DNA from: Symbiodinium natans
Lineage: Eukaryota; Sar; Dinophyceae; Suessiales; Symbiodiniaceae
Reading direction: 5' to 3'
Assembly: GCA_905221605.1 (NCBI GenBank)
Contig: CAJNDS010002495.1
Span: 105,714-169,713, forward strand
DNA length: 64,000 nucleotides
Below are positions 54,877 through 64,000 of the stretch, in pieces; the first letter of the stretch is position 1, and each line of letters begins with the position of its first letter. The notes under the pieces were generated by a model. The model saw nothing but the letters and a program-made list of their open reading frames with translations. It ran no database searches and was not told the DNA's origin. Made by a program: the position numbers and the translations under genes.

Positions 54877-57800
54877 CTATCCGTGGGATGCTATAGGAAC
54901 ATCTACGCTGCAATCAGCCTGTGAGGTGTGGTACTGCTGCACGTCAGACAAGTTGACGATGTGCGCGCCTTCCGCGGCTGCAGCTTGTTGGTCAACAAGT
55001 CGGTGAAAAGCATCCAAAGTGAAAATCTGATGGCAGTCATACCGTGACCCCTGTTGGAACCAACACAATCTTCCTGAATGTTCTCCAACCGTCATGGACC
55101 CCATGAGGACGATGCAACCGTCATGAACCCCATGTGCGTTTTTCAAGTCTCATGAGCCCCATGAGCGTTGTCCAACCGTCATGCTCCCCCTGAAGGCTTT
55201 AAAAAAGTCATGCACCTCATGAACGTTCCGTTGTCCAGCCGCCATGGCTTGTGATTGCTTTGTCGTTCCACCGCCAACCGCCAACCACGCTTGGCAGACG
55301 GTCCCCATGCATGCATGGAGATGTAAAAGAAGGTACATCTCGAGTGAGCTGCCCACACACACCCACCCACGGACGCACGCCCGCCCGCCCACGAACGCGC
55401 GCGCTCCGTTCATGCTTCAGGCAAGCACTTTGCACTAGCACCTGCACTTGCGCTTGGTGCAAGGGCACAAGGTGCAGCCACGATGCTGGTCCATGGCGCG
55501 AGCCGGCCCTTTGCAACGCAGGATGCCTTCGATGAAGTCCTCGTCGTTCCACAACAGCAAAGTCAACTGGATGTGTCTTGCTCATCTGCTGTCTAGCCCT
55601 AAGCCATCTAAGCCCTCAACCCCTCCACAACCTGAAAGAAAATGAGCCCCTGAACTTCCACACATCAGCTTCCAGCCAGCGTAGCCCCCTCGCCTCATAG
55701 GTGACCTGCCCATCGCCTCAGAACCAACTCAGCACACAGGAACAGGCCATAAGACGAAAAAGCGCCGCGCCTGCACGAAAAAGAGAGGGGGTAAACACAA
55801 CACACAGAAAGAAAAAGCAAAGGGGTCAGCATAACAACAACACTGACGTTTTTGGAAACAGCCACCCAGTTGTGTGTAGCGAGTTGTGCTGAATGCTGTC
55901 TGGGATCTGCTTTGCAGCAGCCGGAAAAGGGCTTTGCTTTCCGGCACGGCAACCTCGAGACTCTCAAGATAAGCTTGGACTTTCGGGTCCTCCAGAAGGT
56001 CAGTCCTTAATTTTGTAGACAGTCAACAGAGCCAACAGCACTCGGCAAGGGCAGACACACTATGCCCCGCTCGATTACGCCAAGCATCATTTCGTCCTCT
56101 GAAAGCAGCCCATCTCCACTCTCATCCATAGCTCTAAAAACACCTTGCTACATGAACACGTGCCAGAGCATAACCGACATGGCATGCTTTGATGCAAAGC
56201 AAGGTTTTGCCCACGCATGCAGTTTCAGATGCTAAGATGGCCTTCCAGCTTCTGTACGAATTTTGCCTTCTTCGTCAGCCTATCTTGGATCATCATCTCC
56301 GCGTCGTTATTCGCGGCTTCCAAAGTCTGACTCAAGAACACTGCCGAAATTACCCGAATGACCTGAGAGACCAAGTTGCACGGGATAGAAGCGGTGTTGC
56401 TCGGTGCTTCCCTTCTAAGGATGCTGCGGCAAAGACAATGAAAGTAATGTATGTGATGTAGAACAGGACGTAGATATGGCTCACGTTCTCAAGCACCTCA
56501 GCCACAAGCGCCATTGTGATGAAACAGCTAGCTGCCAGTGGTGCAGCGTTAGGGTTTTCACTCAAGTCCATCTGCAACAATCGGGTGTGCCTCAAGTCTG
56601 GCTGGAAGGGGGAGAAGGTGGACAAGCATGGAGCTATGCCCATGATGTTCTTGTTTGCTTCTCTCACTTTGCTTGGGCTTTGGGAAGCCATGGCAGGCAC
56701 TGAGACGAAAGCCACATATTTGCAATGGCTACTGGTGTCACTCTCTCAAGAGCATTCCGCTGCCCTAAAGCCCCACATGCAGAACCTATGCCGAAGATTG
56801 CAGAAGGCTCGCCGGTTAAAAATGCATGGCACTGGTCGTGCATAGTTCGGCCACGACCCTGCAAACGTGATCTCGTACCTCAGACGACTAGAGAAGTTGC
56901 CCACGTGGTACCCTCACAACGACAAAAAGCAACGACAAGTGCATGTTGTTCGCTTATTCACTCGGTGGTCAAAGCTTAGCATCAAGATTTCTGCGTGGAT
57001 GGAACCGCTTATGATGCGACCAGGGCATGCTGCATTACTCCAGCGCATGCTGAAAAGCCCTGTGCTCAACAAGTCCATGTGGCAATGTGTACATAGCACG
57101 GTATGAAGTCCCATAGTGGAGCCAGATCCACATACGATCGCTCAGTGGCTTGCTCTCATCCAGAATAAAGTCCTGGAGCCTCAGTCGGTAGAAATCTTTG
57201 CTCACGCATCTCTGCGGCGGAAGTGAAGCACAGCTCTGGCCCCTGTTCATTTCAGCTTCGACGGACAAAGTCTACGTCTACGCACGCAACGCGTTGTGAT
57301 GCTGTTAGTGCCTGCTCTGCCTTTCGATTGCTGTCGACTAACTTGTGAGCCTTGTTTCCCACATCCTTGTGTCGACAACACACACAAGGAGCCAAGACCA
57401 GGAAATGTTTGTCACAGCTACCGCCATTTACACATCCTCACACCAGGCGAAAGCGATTCTATCTTCGTTCGTGCTCCGGGGAATGAGCGTCTTTCGGTCC
57501 AATACGCCCCACCCACCCTCCCACCTTTGCACGACATACACCACCGCTGTGCGACACCCACGGCGACACGTCGCAACATCCCGAAAGCACAAACACTACT
57601 GCCATTTTGGAGACATCGCGATACCCCAACACCGCTCCCTTCCCGAAAGGCCGTCGCGTCCTAGTGCACTCACAGTGGAAATGGTTGAGGGACGTGGGGC
57701 CTTGGACGACTATATCCTGCTCAAGACCCATGAAAGGCAACCCCCAAAAGCCGCAACGGCTTGTTCCCCCACAAGAACCGTCTGTTCCTACACCCTGGTC

Positions 57801-59360
57801 CGAAGCTGCCTGCAGACTGCTTCCACAGCCTGCTGGCAAAGTCTGGCCAAGCAGGCTAGTCCTCGCAGTCCATAGCAGAATGGAGCACTATTTGGGCATT
57901 GGCGGTGAGGTCCCGGCCTTTGCCTAAAGACTGCCGGGTGAGAATGGAGGATGTGTGGATGCCCTGTTCTCGCATCTAGTTCGAGGACCCACTGCCGTCT
58001 TGCTGGCGCGCTTCGGCGTTTGTGCGGGCATTGGTGGGCTCATGGAACCTTTGCTGGAGGGCTGCCGATGTCGCTTGGGGAGGCTGCCTTGAGATGGCGC
58101 AGGGGACGGCACCCTTAGACAGCAGAGCCGTGCGCCGTTGAATGATTTCAATGCATCCATCCTACGCTGCGTGAACGTACACGGGGCCAGGCTTAGCTAG
58201 ACCTCACCTGGTGGGGGGGGGGGGGGGGACTTGGCGTTGCTTCTGAAAAAAAAGTGCGGCCTCGACAACACAAGGAAGCATACATGCAGAATAGACAGAC
58301 TCAAGCCCCTGCACCTGCAAAGATGCACTGCCCGTAGCGTTCAATCTGGGCTCAATTCAAGGGACTGCAAAGAAACCGACATTCGAGGCCGAAAGGCTTC
58401 AGTATTTTCATCTACTTTCTGGACTGTGCTGCGCCGGCCGTGATGGCACATGACAGCGAGCGATTGGGAGCTTTCGATTCCCGCCAGAACACAACGAAAT
58501 GCCATGCGACTAGATCTAAGCAGGCCACAGGGTGCCCATCGAGAGGCCACCCATCGTGATGCACAGCCCCAGAAGCACCATTGACCATCCCAAGGCCGGT
58601 AAGAAGGAAGTGCACGCATGCATCAGCAATCGAAGACCTGCCACACAGACAACCTCCAAAGAAACTGAGACGCAACAAGTGATGACTTGATGACTACAAG
58701 ATTCTCAAGGCATAGTTTCACATCGAGTGACATCTGTTAGAGTTACCCACTTTCCAACTGCCATGCCTGGGAAGAGTCGAAAAGTTCTGGCAAGTCGCCC
58801 AACTCGGGCCTCAAGGCATTAATCACTAGCTGCGAGGCCTGCTTTGCCAACTTTTGGGGCTATGCAGGACAGCGAAGCTGAGCCATGCACAAGCTTAAAG
58901 ATCCGTACCAGTTGTATGAGTTGTCCATTCGATGCCGATAGCGGGCTCAGGATATAGACATCCACGCAGCCAACGATGACCAGGAGCATGTCGAACCAGT
59001 TTGCACACTGAGTAAAGAAGCCACTCCTGCCATGCTTGGCAAGGGCACACAACAGAGCACTGAGTTGTCGCCGAGCACTGGCTACCTCCAATTTTTGCTT
59101 TTGGAGGCCTGAGGTGCCAAAGCCTGAGGGCAAGCTCGGCCATGTACACCAGGTTGAAGCAATGGTTGAGGACCTTTTAGTGGGGCCCACAAGTGTGTGA
59201 CAGAAGCGACATGTGGCATTCCTTCGCACCATGATCACATAAGCTGCCAACCAGAAAGGTCGGGCCCACATCATCACATTGCATACCATCAGGGATACCA
59301 ACAGCAGTTCCGACCGCATGTCCTCGACATTCTAGTTCAAAAGCCATCTCCAAGGTATTC
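54877..59360 (-). CDS. One-domain voltage-gated cation channel with EF-hands, paralogue B
   Basis: Same architecture as the gene at 47.1-49.7 kb. Exons: 59360-59270, 59173-59109, 59026-58891, 58809-58767, 58637-58529, 57179-57084, 56878-56833, 56496-56428, 56362-56242, about 56138-56060, 56005-55911, 55716-55694, 55539 to about 55494, and a last exon of uncertain start ending at a stop at 54877. Read-out: MAFELECRGHAV; S2 NLVYMAELALRLW; S3 WFDMLLVIVGCVDVYIL; S4 LVRIFKL joined to ARVGRLARTFRLF; S5 LPALGWSMVLLGLCITMGGL; pore YGTSYRAMYTL joined to YEITFAGSW; S6 YVLFYITYITFIVFA; then AVFLSQTLEAANNDAEMMI. EF-hand loop is DESGDGLLSEDE. The second site, SDGQVTYEDF, is followed by IEGILRCKGPARAMDQ. 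Introns are longer than in paralogue A, notably 1.35 kb between S5 and pore. Donors are GC or GT. N-terminal exons and S1 upstream of 59360 are not resolved. Confidence 0.9.
55050..55205. repeat. Degenerate AACCGTCATGA-CCCCATGA repeats
   Basis: Four to five copies of (C)AACCGTCATG(A/G)ACCCCATGAG with spacers, about 35-45 bp apart, in the 3' part of channel gene B, upstream of its last exon. Each copy pairs CATGA with TCATG, so small hairpins are possible. Confidence 0.75.
58207..58229. repeat. Poly-G tract in channel B intron
   Basis: About 18-19 consecutive G in the long intron (57180-58528) between the S5 and pore exons of channel B, absent from the equivalent short intron of paralogue A. 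Confidence 0.9.
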
Positions 59361-59364
59361 CTCG

Positions 59365-61640
59365 GGTTGGGCAGCGATGGTTGAATGCTGCTTAAGCATT
59401 CTGTGACATTTTCCATTGCTCAAGGCCACGTCTTCAGGTTGTCGGTTGTCAGTTGTTGTATACACAAGCTTTGCGGTTGCGGTCTCGCGTCGCAACGACC
59501 ACAAATCCAACAGCTACGTCTAGCTTCGCCAGGTCCTTCAGCACAACGCGACAAGTCCGGCTGCCAGCATCTGTGCAAGAACGTGAAGGATTCAACACCT
59601 GCATTCACAACACCTGCATTCACCGTATATGGCCTTGCCGGCAAAAGGCTGTGCTTCCTGTGACCCCCCGATACGCCGAGACGGCCAAATACACCGATAC
59701 ACCGATTCCCTCCACCCCCCTTCCCACCTCCCCTCTCCACCCCTTACACAGATACGCCGCCCTCTGCCTGATTACCTCTTTCCTCTCATTGCGCAGATAC
59801 CTCGATACGTCGATACGCGCCCCCCCCCTCTCCCCCCCGCCCCGCCCGCCCCGGCTCTCGCTCCCCCGGTGGTGTATCGGAGCAGTGTACCGGTCGCTCT
59901 CGCTCGCTCTCCCTCTGTGCCGCTGCATCCCAATGCAGTGTAACCGGTGTATGTCTGTTTTTACTGCCCCACTCTGCGGTCGCTGCGACCTCATGCCCCT
60001 GCATCGTGAACCTCACATGCTAGCAGCTGCCGCCTTCTAAATGATGCGGTTCATGGGAACCTTCCGTCCTGGGAGTTGGACTGGGGCAGCATCTCGGAGT
60101 ACGAGTAGCCCATTTGTGACGCCCTGAAAAAGAAGCATTGGCAACAGGCATACCCATGCTTACCGACACCATCTGGAAATTGCAACGCAGACGATTAACG
60201 CACCGGTGCCTTGGAGGACACGACACACCAGTCGGACAAATGCCACTATCAAGTATGGCACAGGCCGAAAGTCACAATCACGACACAATCGACGCGGCAC
60301 CGCCTGAAAAAACAGAACCTGGTTGAAACAAAACAGCGAAAGCCAAAGCCAGAAACAACCTCGCCGACAGAAATGATCAAGTGGTACTTATCACCATGTT
60401 CGGGTGCACACACACACACATGCCCCTAAGGGGCCAACATGGGAGAGCACTGCCGTGCACGTGACTAATTGGACTGGTTCTTGGGATTTGGGGAAGCCTT
60501 AACCGCGTGCCTGCCTTGAAACACCAAGCTACAACGGAGCCCTGTCAGCACTGTTGCAATCCGACTGCATCACATCTACCTGCACTCCTACCGGAGTTCC
60601 TATGCACTGCACTTCACGTAGGGAAATCAGCCCCTGACCGTGGCCCTTGACCGCGCAGATGCTCGGTGATCACTATGAAGCCCACTGTGGGCACATGTCA
60701 TCCTACTGCAGATGATCCCGATGGATGAGGATTGGTGTCTGCAAAGCTTTGCCCCCCTCATCCGCTATCGCGGGCTCGGGCACATGCCCCTGAGATCTGG
60801 CCCCATGTCGGGAAAAACCAGAACTGGTACACACTTTGGCATGTCACGAACTGTTAATGCATGCACACAGCTGGACATGACTGAAGAGAGAAAGAGAAAG
60901 AAAGAAGAGTGAAATCGGAAGTGGCTGCATCACTTTCTTTGAGTCCCCAAGCTGTCACTGGGGTGACCCATGAGCAACTCTTGCAAGTACAGGAAGCTGC
61001 GTCCAGTTTCCCTTCCAATCTGTTCCCATAGCTTCGTTGGCATGGCTAGGGAAAAGACCGCCATGCCCCTTGCGGAAAATCGGAGAACAGAAATGATCAC
61101 GTGGTACTTATCACCATGTTCAGGTGCGCACACACACACACACACAAAAAAAAAAAGCAATAATAGTAATAATAATCAGGACATAAGAATATATTAATGA
61201 CCATACTAATAGTTATCAGAATAACACTGACAAATAAATAAAAAAGAAAAATATAATTCGAAAAAAAACGTCCCCGACGCCAGCAAGTGGCTGACGAACC
61301 GCCCTCAACTTGCTGCATGCGCCTCGTTGAGGCTTTGGGCATCATTGTCGCCCCTGACCTTGGCCGATCAAACAGATGGAGAGGCACATGGGCCGAGCCT
61401 CTTTCTGCCTGTACTTAATCAACACTAAACGCGCTACCGACAGTACTTGCTTCCAAAGTTTGCCCCACAAACTGACACGGACTGACACGAGCAAGCAGCA
61501 CTTCTGGCAGTTGCTCCGGAGCATCTGCCAGATCCGAATACAGAGAGAGGCCTGCGTCCTGATAACAGGAGGAATGTCTAGGCAAGTCGGATTTGTTCGG
61601 CCGTTGCGGCCCATGGCTTGTCCCAGCAACAAATGGAAAA
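59365..61640. other. Stretch without a supported gene
   Basis: Expected to hold the S1 and N-terminal exons of channel B, but none could be recognised. A run of CGATAC-type repeats (GATACACCGATACACCGATTCC) lies at 59665-59715 and again near 59795-59815. A peptide reading QLPGRKVPMNRII before a stop near 60040 is the only mildly protein-like piece. Confidence 0.3.
60369..61145. repeat. Pair of 55-bp direct repeats ending in CA tracts
   Basis: 60369-60421 and 61088-61145 share ACAGAAATGATCA(A/C)GTGG, then TACTTATCACCATGTTC, then GGTGC and a CA run. They are in the same orientation, about 720 bp apart. The second ends in a poly-A stretch followed by AT-rich DNA to 61270, as the end of a retroposed sequence might. 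Confidence 0.82.
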
Positions 61641-61648
61641 GTGCTTCT

Positions 61649-61831
61649 CTAGGCCGTCGCCTGCTCCACGGAGCTCTGCCACTCATCATTCGCCTGTGCC
61701 GCGCACTGGCGCCACAAGTTGGGGCGATTGAGGAAATACTGCACATCTTCAAAATTATCGATTGGCTCTCTCCGACGTATGTTTGTTTCACAGATGAGCG
61801 AGCAACCCCCCGAGAAGGCCAAAACAAACAA
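61649..61831 (-). CDS. Candidate exon, unrecognised
   Basis: Reads TNIRRREPIDNFEDVQYFLN followed by RPNLWRQCAAQANDEWQSSV, acidic and helical. Two competing frames are open on the same DNA. It might be an N-terminal exon of channel B, which needs upstream exons in this direction, but no motif ties it there. Confidence 0.3.
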   Translation of the reverse strand: MFVLAFSGGCSLICETNIRRREPIDNFEDVQYFLNRPNLWRQCAAQANDEWQSSVEQATA

Positions 61832-62389
61832 GGAACTTGTTTCGCAGTAACGTTATCCACACAATGCATAGGGAGGCCACGCCAGAGACAAGTGGCAAAT
61901 TCTCTACTCTGGGAAAGCAACTCCTAGATTGCAAACAGATGGCAGATCCACAAAAATCGGAAACAGACCTGGGCGTAGCGGACTTAGATGCTTAGCTAAA
62001 CATCCGGGTCCTCCAGAAGCCGAGATTCTGTAGACGTCACACTAGTTTCGGATGTCACTTCGTCACAAAGGCTGTTGACTTGTGAAATACCTTTCGTTAA
62101 CAATCTCTTGAGGGCCACTGGAGAGCCCTGGCCAAGTGAAGGCCATCCCTACCGACTCATCGCAGCCCTTTGGTTCTGGATCCATGAAACAATTCTCTTG
62201 GCAACTCATGTTGGGACCTGGCCAATCAATGCCTTTCTTGAGTAAAGGTACGCATGGTATGAAGGTACTTCAAGAATGGCAATTGGCAGCGCATTGTTGC
62301 CTCAGGCTCTGGTGGACTGGAAAGCCCCCTCGTGGAAGGCTGACGTGAAGGCGACAGTGAGTGAGTCCAACTCGACATCATTGATGCCC

Positions 62390-62545
62390 CGTATACCCTC
62401 GGCCGCAGAGATACGACATCAGTGCATCAAGCATGCCCAGCGCAAGGACTCTGCAATCGGGATTCATATCAAGGGCTTCCTGGTGGATGTCCACCACGCG
62501 TTTGAGCTCCAACTGCTGGGTTTCCAGAGCCGTGAGCCTTAGCGA
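62390..62545 (-). CDS. Candidate coiled-coil exon
   Basis: The minus strand reads LTALETQQLELKRVVDIHQE, ALDMNPDCRVLALGMLDALM, a clean heptad-like helix lacking its own Met. Dinoflagellate channel proteins often have coiled-coil N-termini, so it could belong to a channel-type gene, but it is 3 kb upstream of the first sure exon of channel B. Confidence 0.33.
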
Positions 62546-62599
62546 GGATGTTCAACCGGAAAGATAGAAGACAACACAGGATCCTGCATGGGTCCATTG

Positions 62600-64000
62600 C
62601 AGCACAGGGCTGACATGAAACAAACTTGTTAGCACTGCCTTATGAATTGGCAACCGCATCTTTCACAAGGGACTCGTGCCTCCACGAGTCAAGACAGCGC
62701 TCGAGGCACTTAATGACACTATGCTTGAAGCAAGTGCGGCAATGTGCGGAGGGCTGCGCGCGGCAGGCGTCCCGGACATCCCACGGAAGAACGACCCGAC
62801 CGACAGTTCTTTGCAACTCAGCGCAAGCCCTTTAAGCACACCAAATTTCCCAAACGTTCCAAAACAATTCTGTAAATAGGAATTGCTTTGTAAGAAAAAA
62901 AACTCGCGTCCTACGCCGAAATCGTGAAGCCGAAGGATTCTTGGTTTCTCTCCGGCGCCTTCTTAATCTGCCTCCTGATGATGTACACCAACCCCCGTCT
63001 TCCATGTTCTTGAGCTTTCCCAGCGTCTGCAGACTTTACCGAACCCTGGGCCATTTAAAGCCGTCGTACAAAGGTCGTCCTTAGCAGATCTTTCGAAGGT
63101 TTCTGAAGGTGTTTAGGCGGTCCTTAGGCAGACTGGCAGTCCGCTGCGGCATACGGATTGAGGGATTTGGGCGGGATGTACATGTGTTTGTCCCTTGCTA
63201 ACAGCAGTTGCTACTGCTCTTTACAGGGTCCAAGATCCCAGAAACTCCACCCCCCCCCCCTACCAACACTCTGGAAGCCTCTTGGAAATCCCAATTACGG
63301 ATCTCCAAGTGCATGAAGCCTTCAACATGCACTCATAATGACTCATTATATTGATGTGCATGCAAAAAACAAACAAAAGAACTTCGTTTGCTGACTTCGC
63401 AAGTGACATGGCAAGATGCCAAACAGGGGTTGGCGCTCTAGAAAGCAGCAAAACAACTTAGCAGAGCATGTGAATTCCAAGCCGTGTGACAAGTCTTTTG
63501 CCAACGATGCAATCTTTTCTTCGACCATGGCCCGTGTGCATGGACAGCTTCCTGGAGCAAGTGTCACGGCAAGAACAGTGACTGATGAAGGCAAGTTCCA
63601 CAGTCTTACGCAAAAAGGTACATCTGTGGAGCCCGGTCACTCACAACAGCAGCCCGGACTCTATTCGACGATCAAACAAATTCGAAGATGGGAGGCTGTC
63701 TTAGCCTTCCTTGGACCAAGCTGCACAGAATATCGGCATCCTCCTCCAAGTTACACCCAACGCCATTCAACATTATGCAGGGAACCACAACAGCAGCAGC
63801 AAACAAACACAATGCATCGGCACCAGCATTTCATCTTCTGGCCTGATGCGAAACCCAACTCTGCACTTGAGCAGTGCTGGCATCACGCAGGTCAGTAGGG
63901 CAAACGGGCGTCTACGTCTAGAAAAGCAGTCCATGTTCTGATGCTCAACACAAACTCTGGCAAGAATAACCGACTGGTAAAAGTAATGTGCGACACCACG
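62600..64000. other. Stretch without a supported gene
   Basis: Open frames at 62676-62879 and 63416-63898 on the plus strand lack any family signature, and the minus-strand alternatives are no better. Poly-A (62894-62901) and poly-C (63251-63261) short runs are the only structure seen. Confidence 0.3.

Noticed and set aside
57597-57615. GCCATTTTGG resembling part of the dinoflagellate spliced leader
   Set aside because: Only ten bases match; the flanks differ from CCGTAGCC and CTCAAG, so chance is the better explanation.

Overview
The window looks like nuclear DNA of a dinoflagellate, most likely a Symbiodiniaceae-like species. Four things point there. Introns of the genes I could rebuild start mostly with GC, sometimes GA, less often GT, and end in AG that is usually followed by G. 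Every gene I can support reads on the minus strand, as in the one-way gene arrays of these genomes. Plant-type CCCTAAA telomere repeats lie inside the sequence. The gene content includes a one-domain voltage-gated channel family with EF-hands and alveolate-type coiled-coil proteins. There are no bacterial operons, rRNA, tRNA or CRISPR arrays that I can see.

Layout. 1-4.8 kb: a near-identical direct duplication, a 186-bp TG tract and no gene I trust. 4.9-9.3 kb: a secreted-type FAD amine oxidase gene of at least 14 exons, read across splice junctions. 10-18 kb: many plausible minus-strand exons of unrecognised genes, some with membrane segments. 19.6-20.2 kb: a sulfatase-like exon. 20.4-21.2 kb: a minisatellite and interstitial telomere repeats. 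22.0-23.5 kb: an intronless 512-residue coiled-coil protein. 24-30 kb: an unrecognised multi-pass membrane gene and further exons. 32-46 kb: scattered exons of unrecognised genes, several tandem repeats and a long inverted-repeat element at 42.6-43.1 kb. 47.1-49.7 kb and 54.9-59.4 kb: two paralogous one-domain voltage-gated cation channels with C-terminal EF-hands, on the same strand and with nearly identical exon lengths. Between them lie a 1.9-kb poly-C/hairpin minisatellite (50.9-52.9 kb) and an unrecognised gene (53.2-53.8 kb). 60-64 kb: sparse exon candidates and dispersed repeats.

The genes do not form an evident pathway. The clearest link is the channel pair, which looks like a local duplication. 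Exon boundaries were chosen by reading frame, family resemblance and agreement between the two channel paralogues. Transcript data would be needed for the many unrecognised exons, which are given low confidence.
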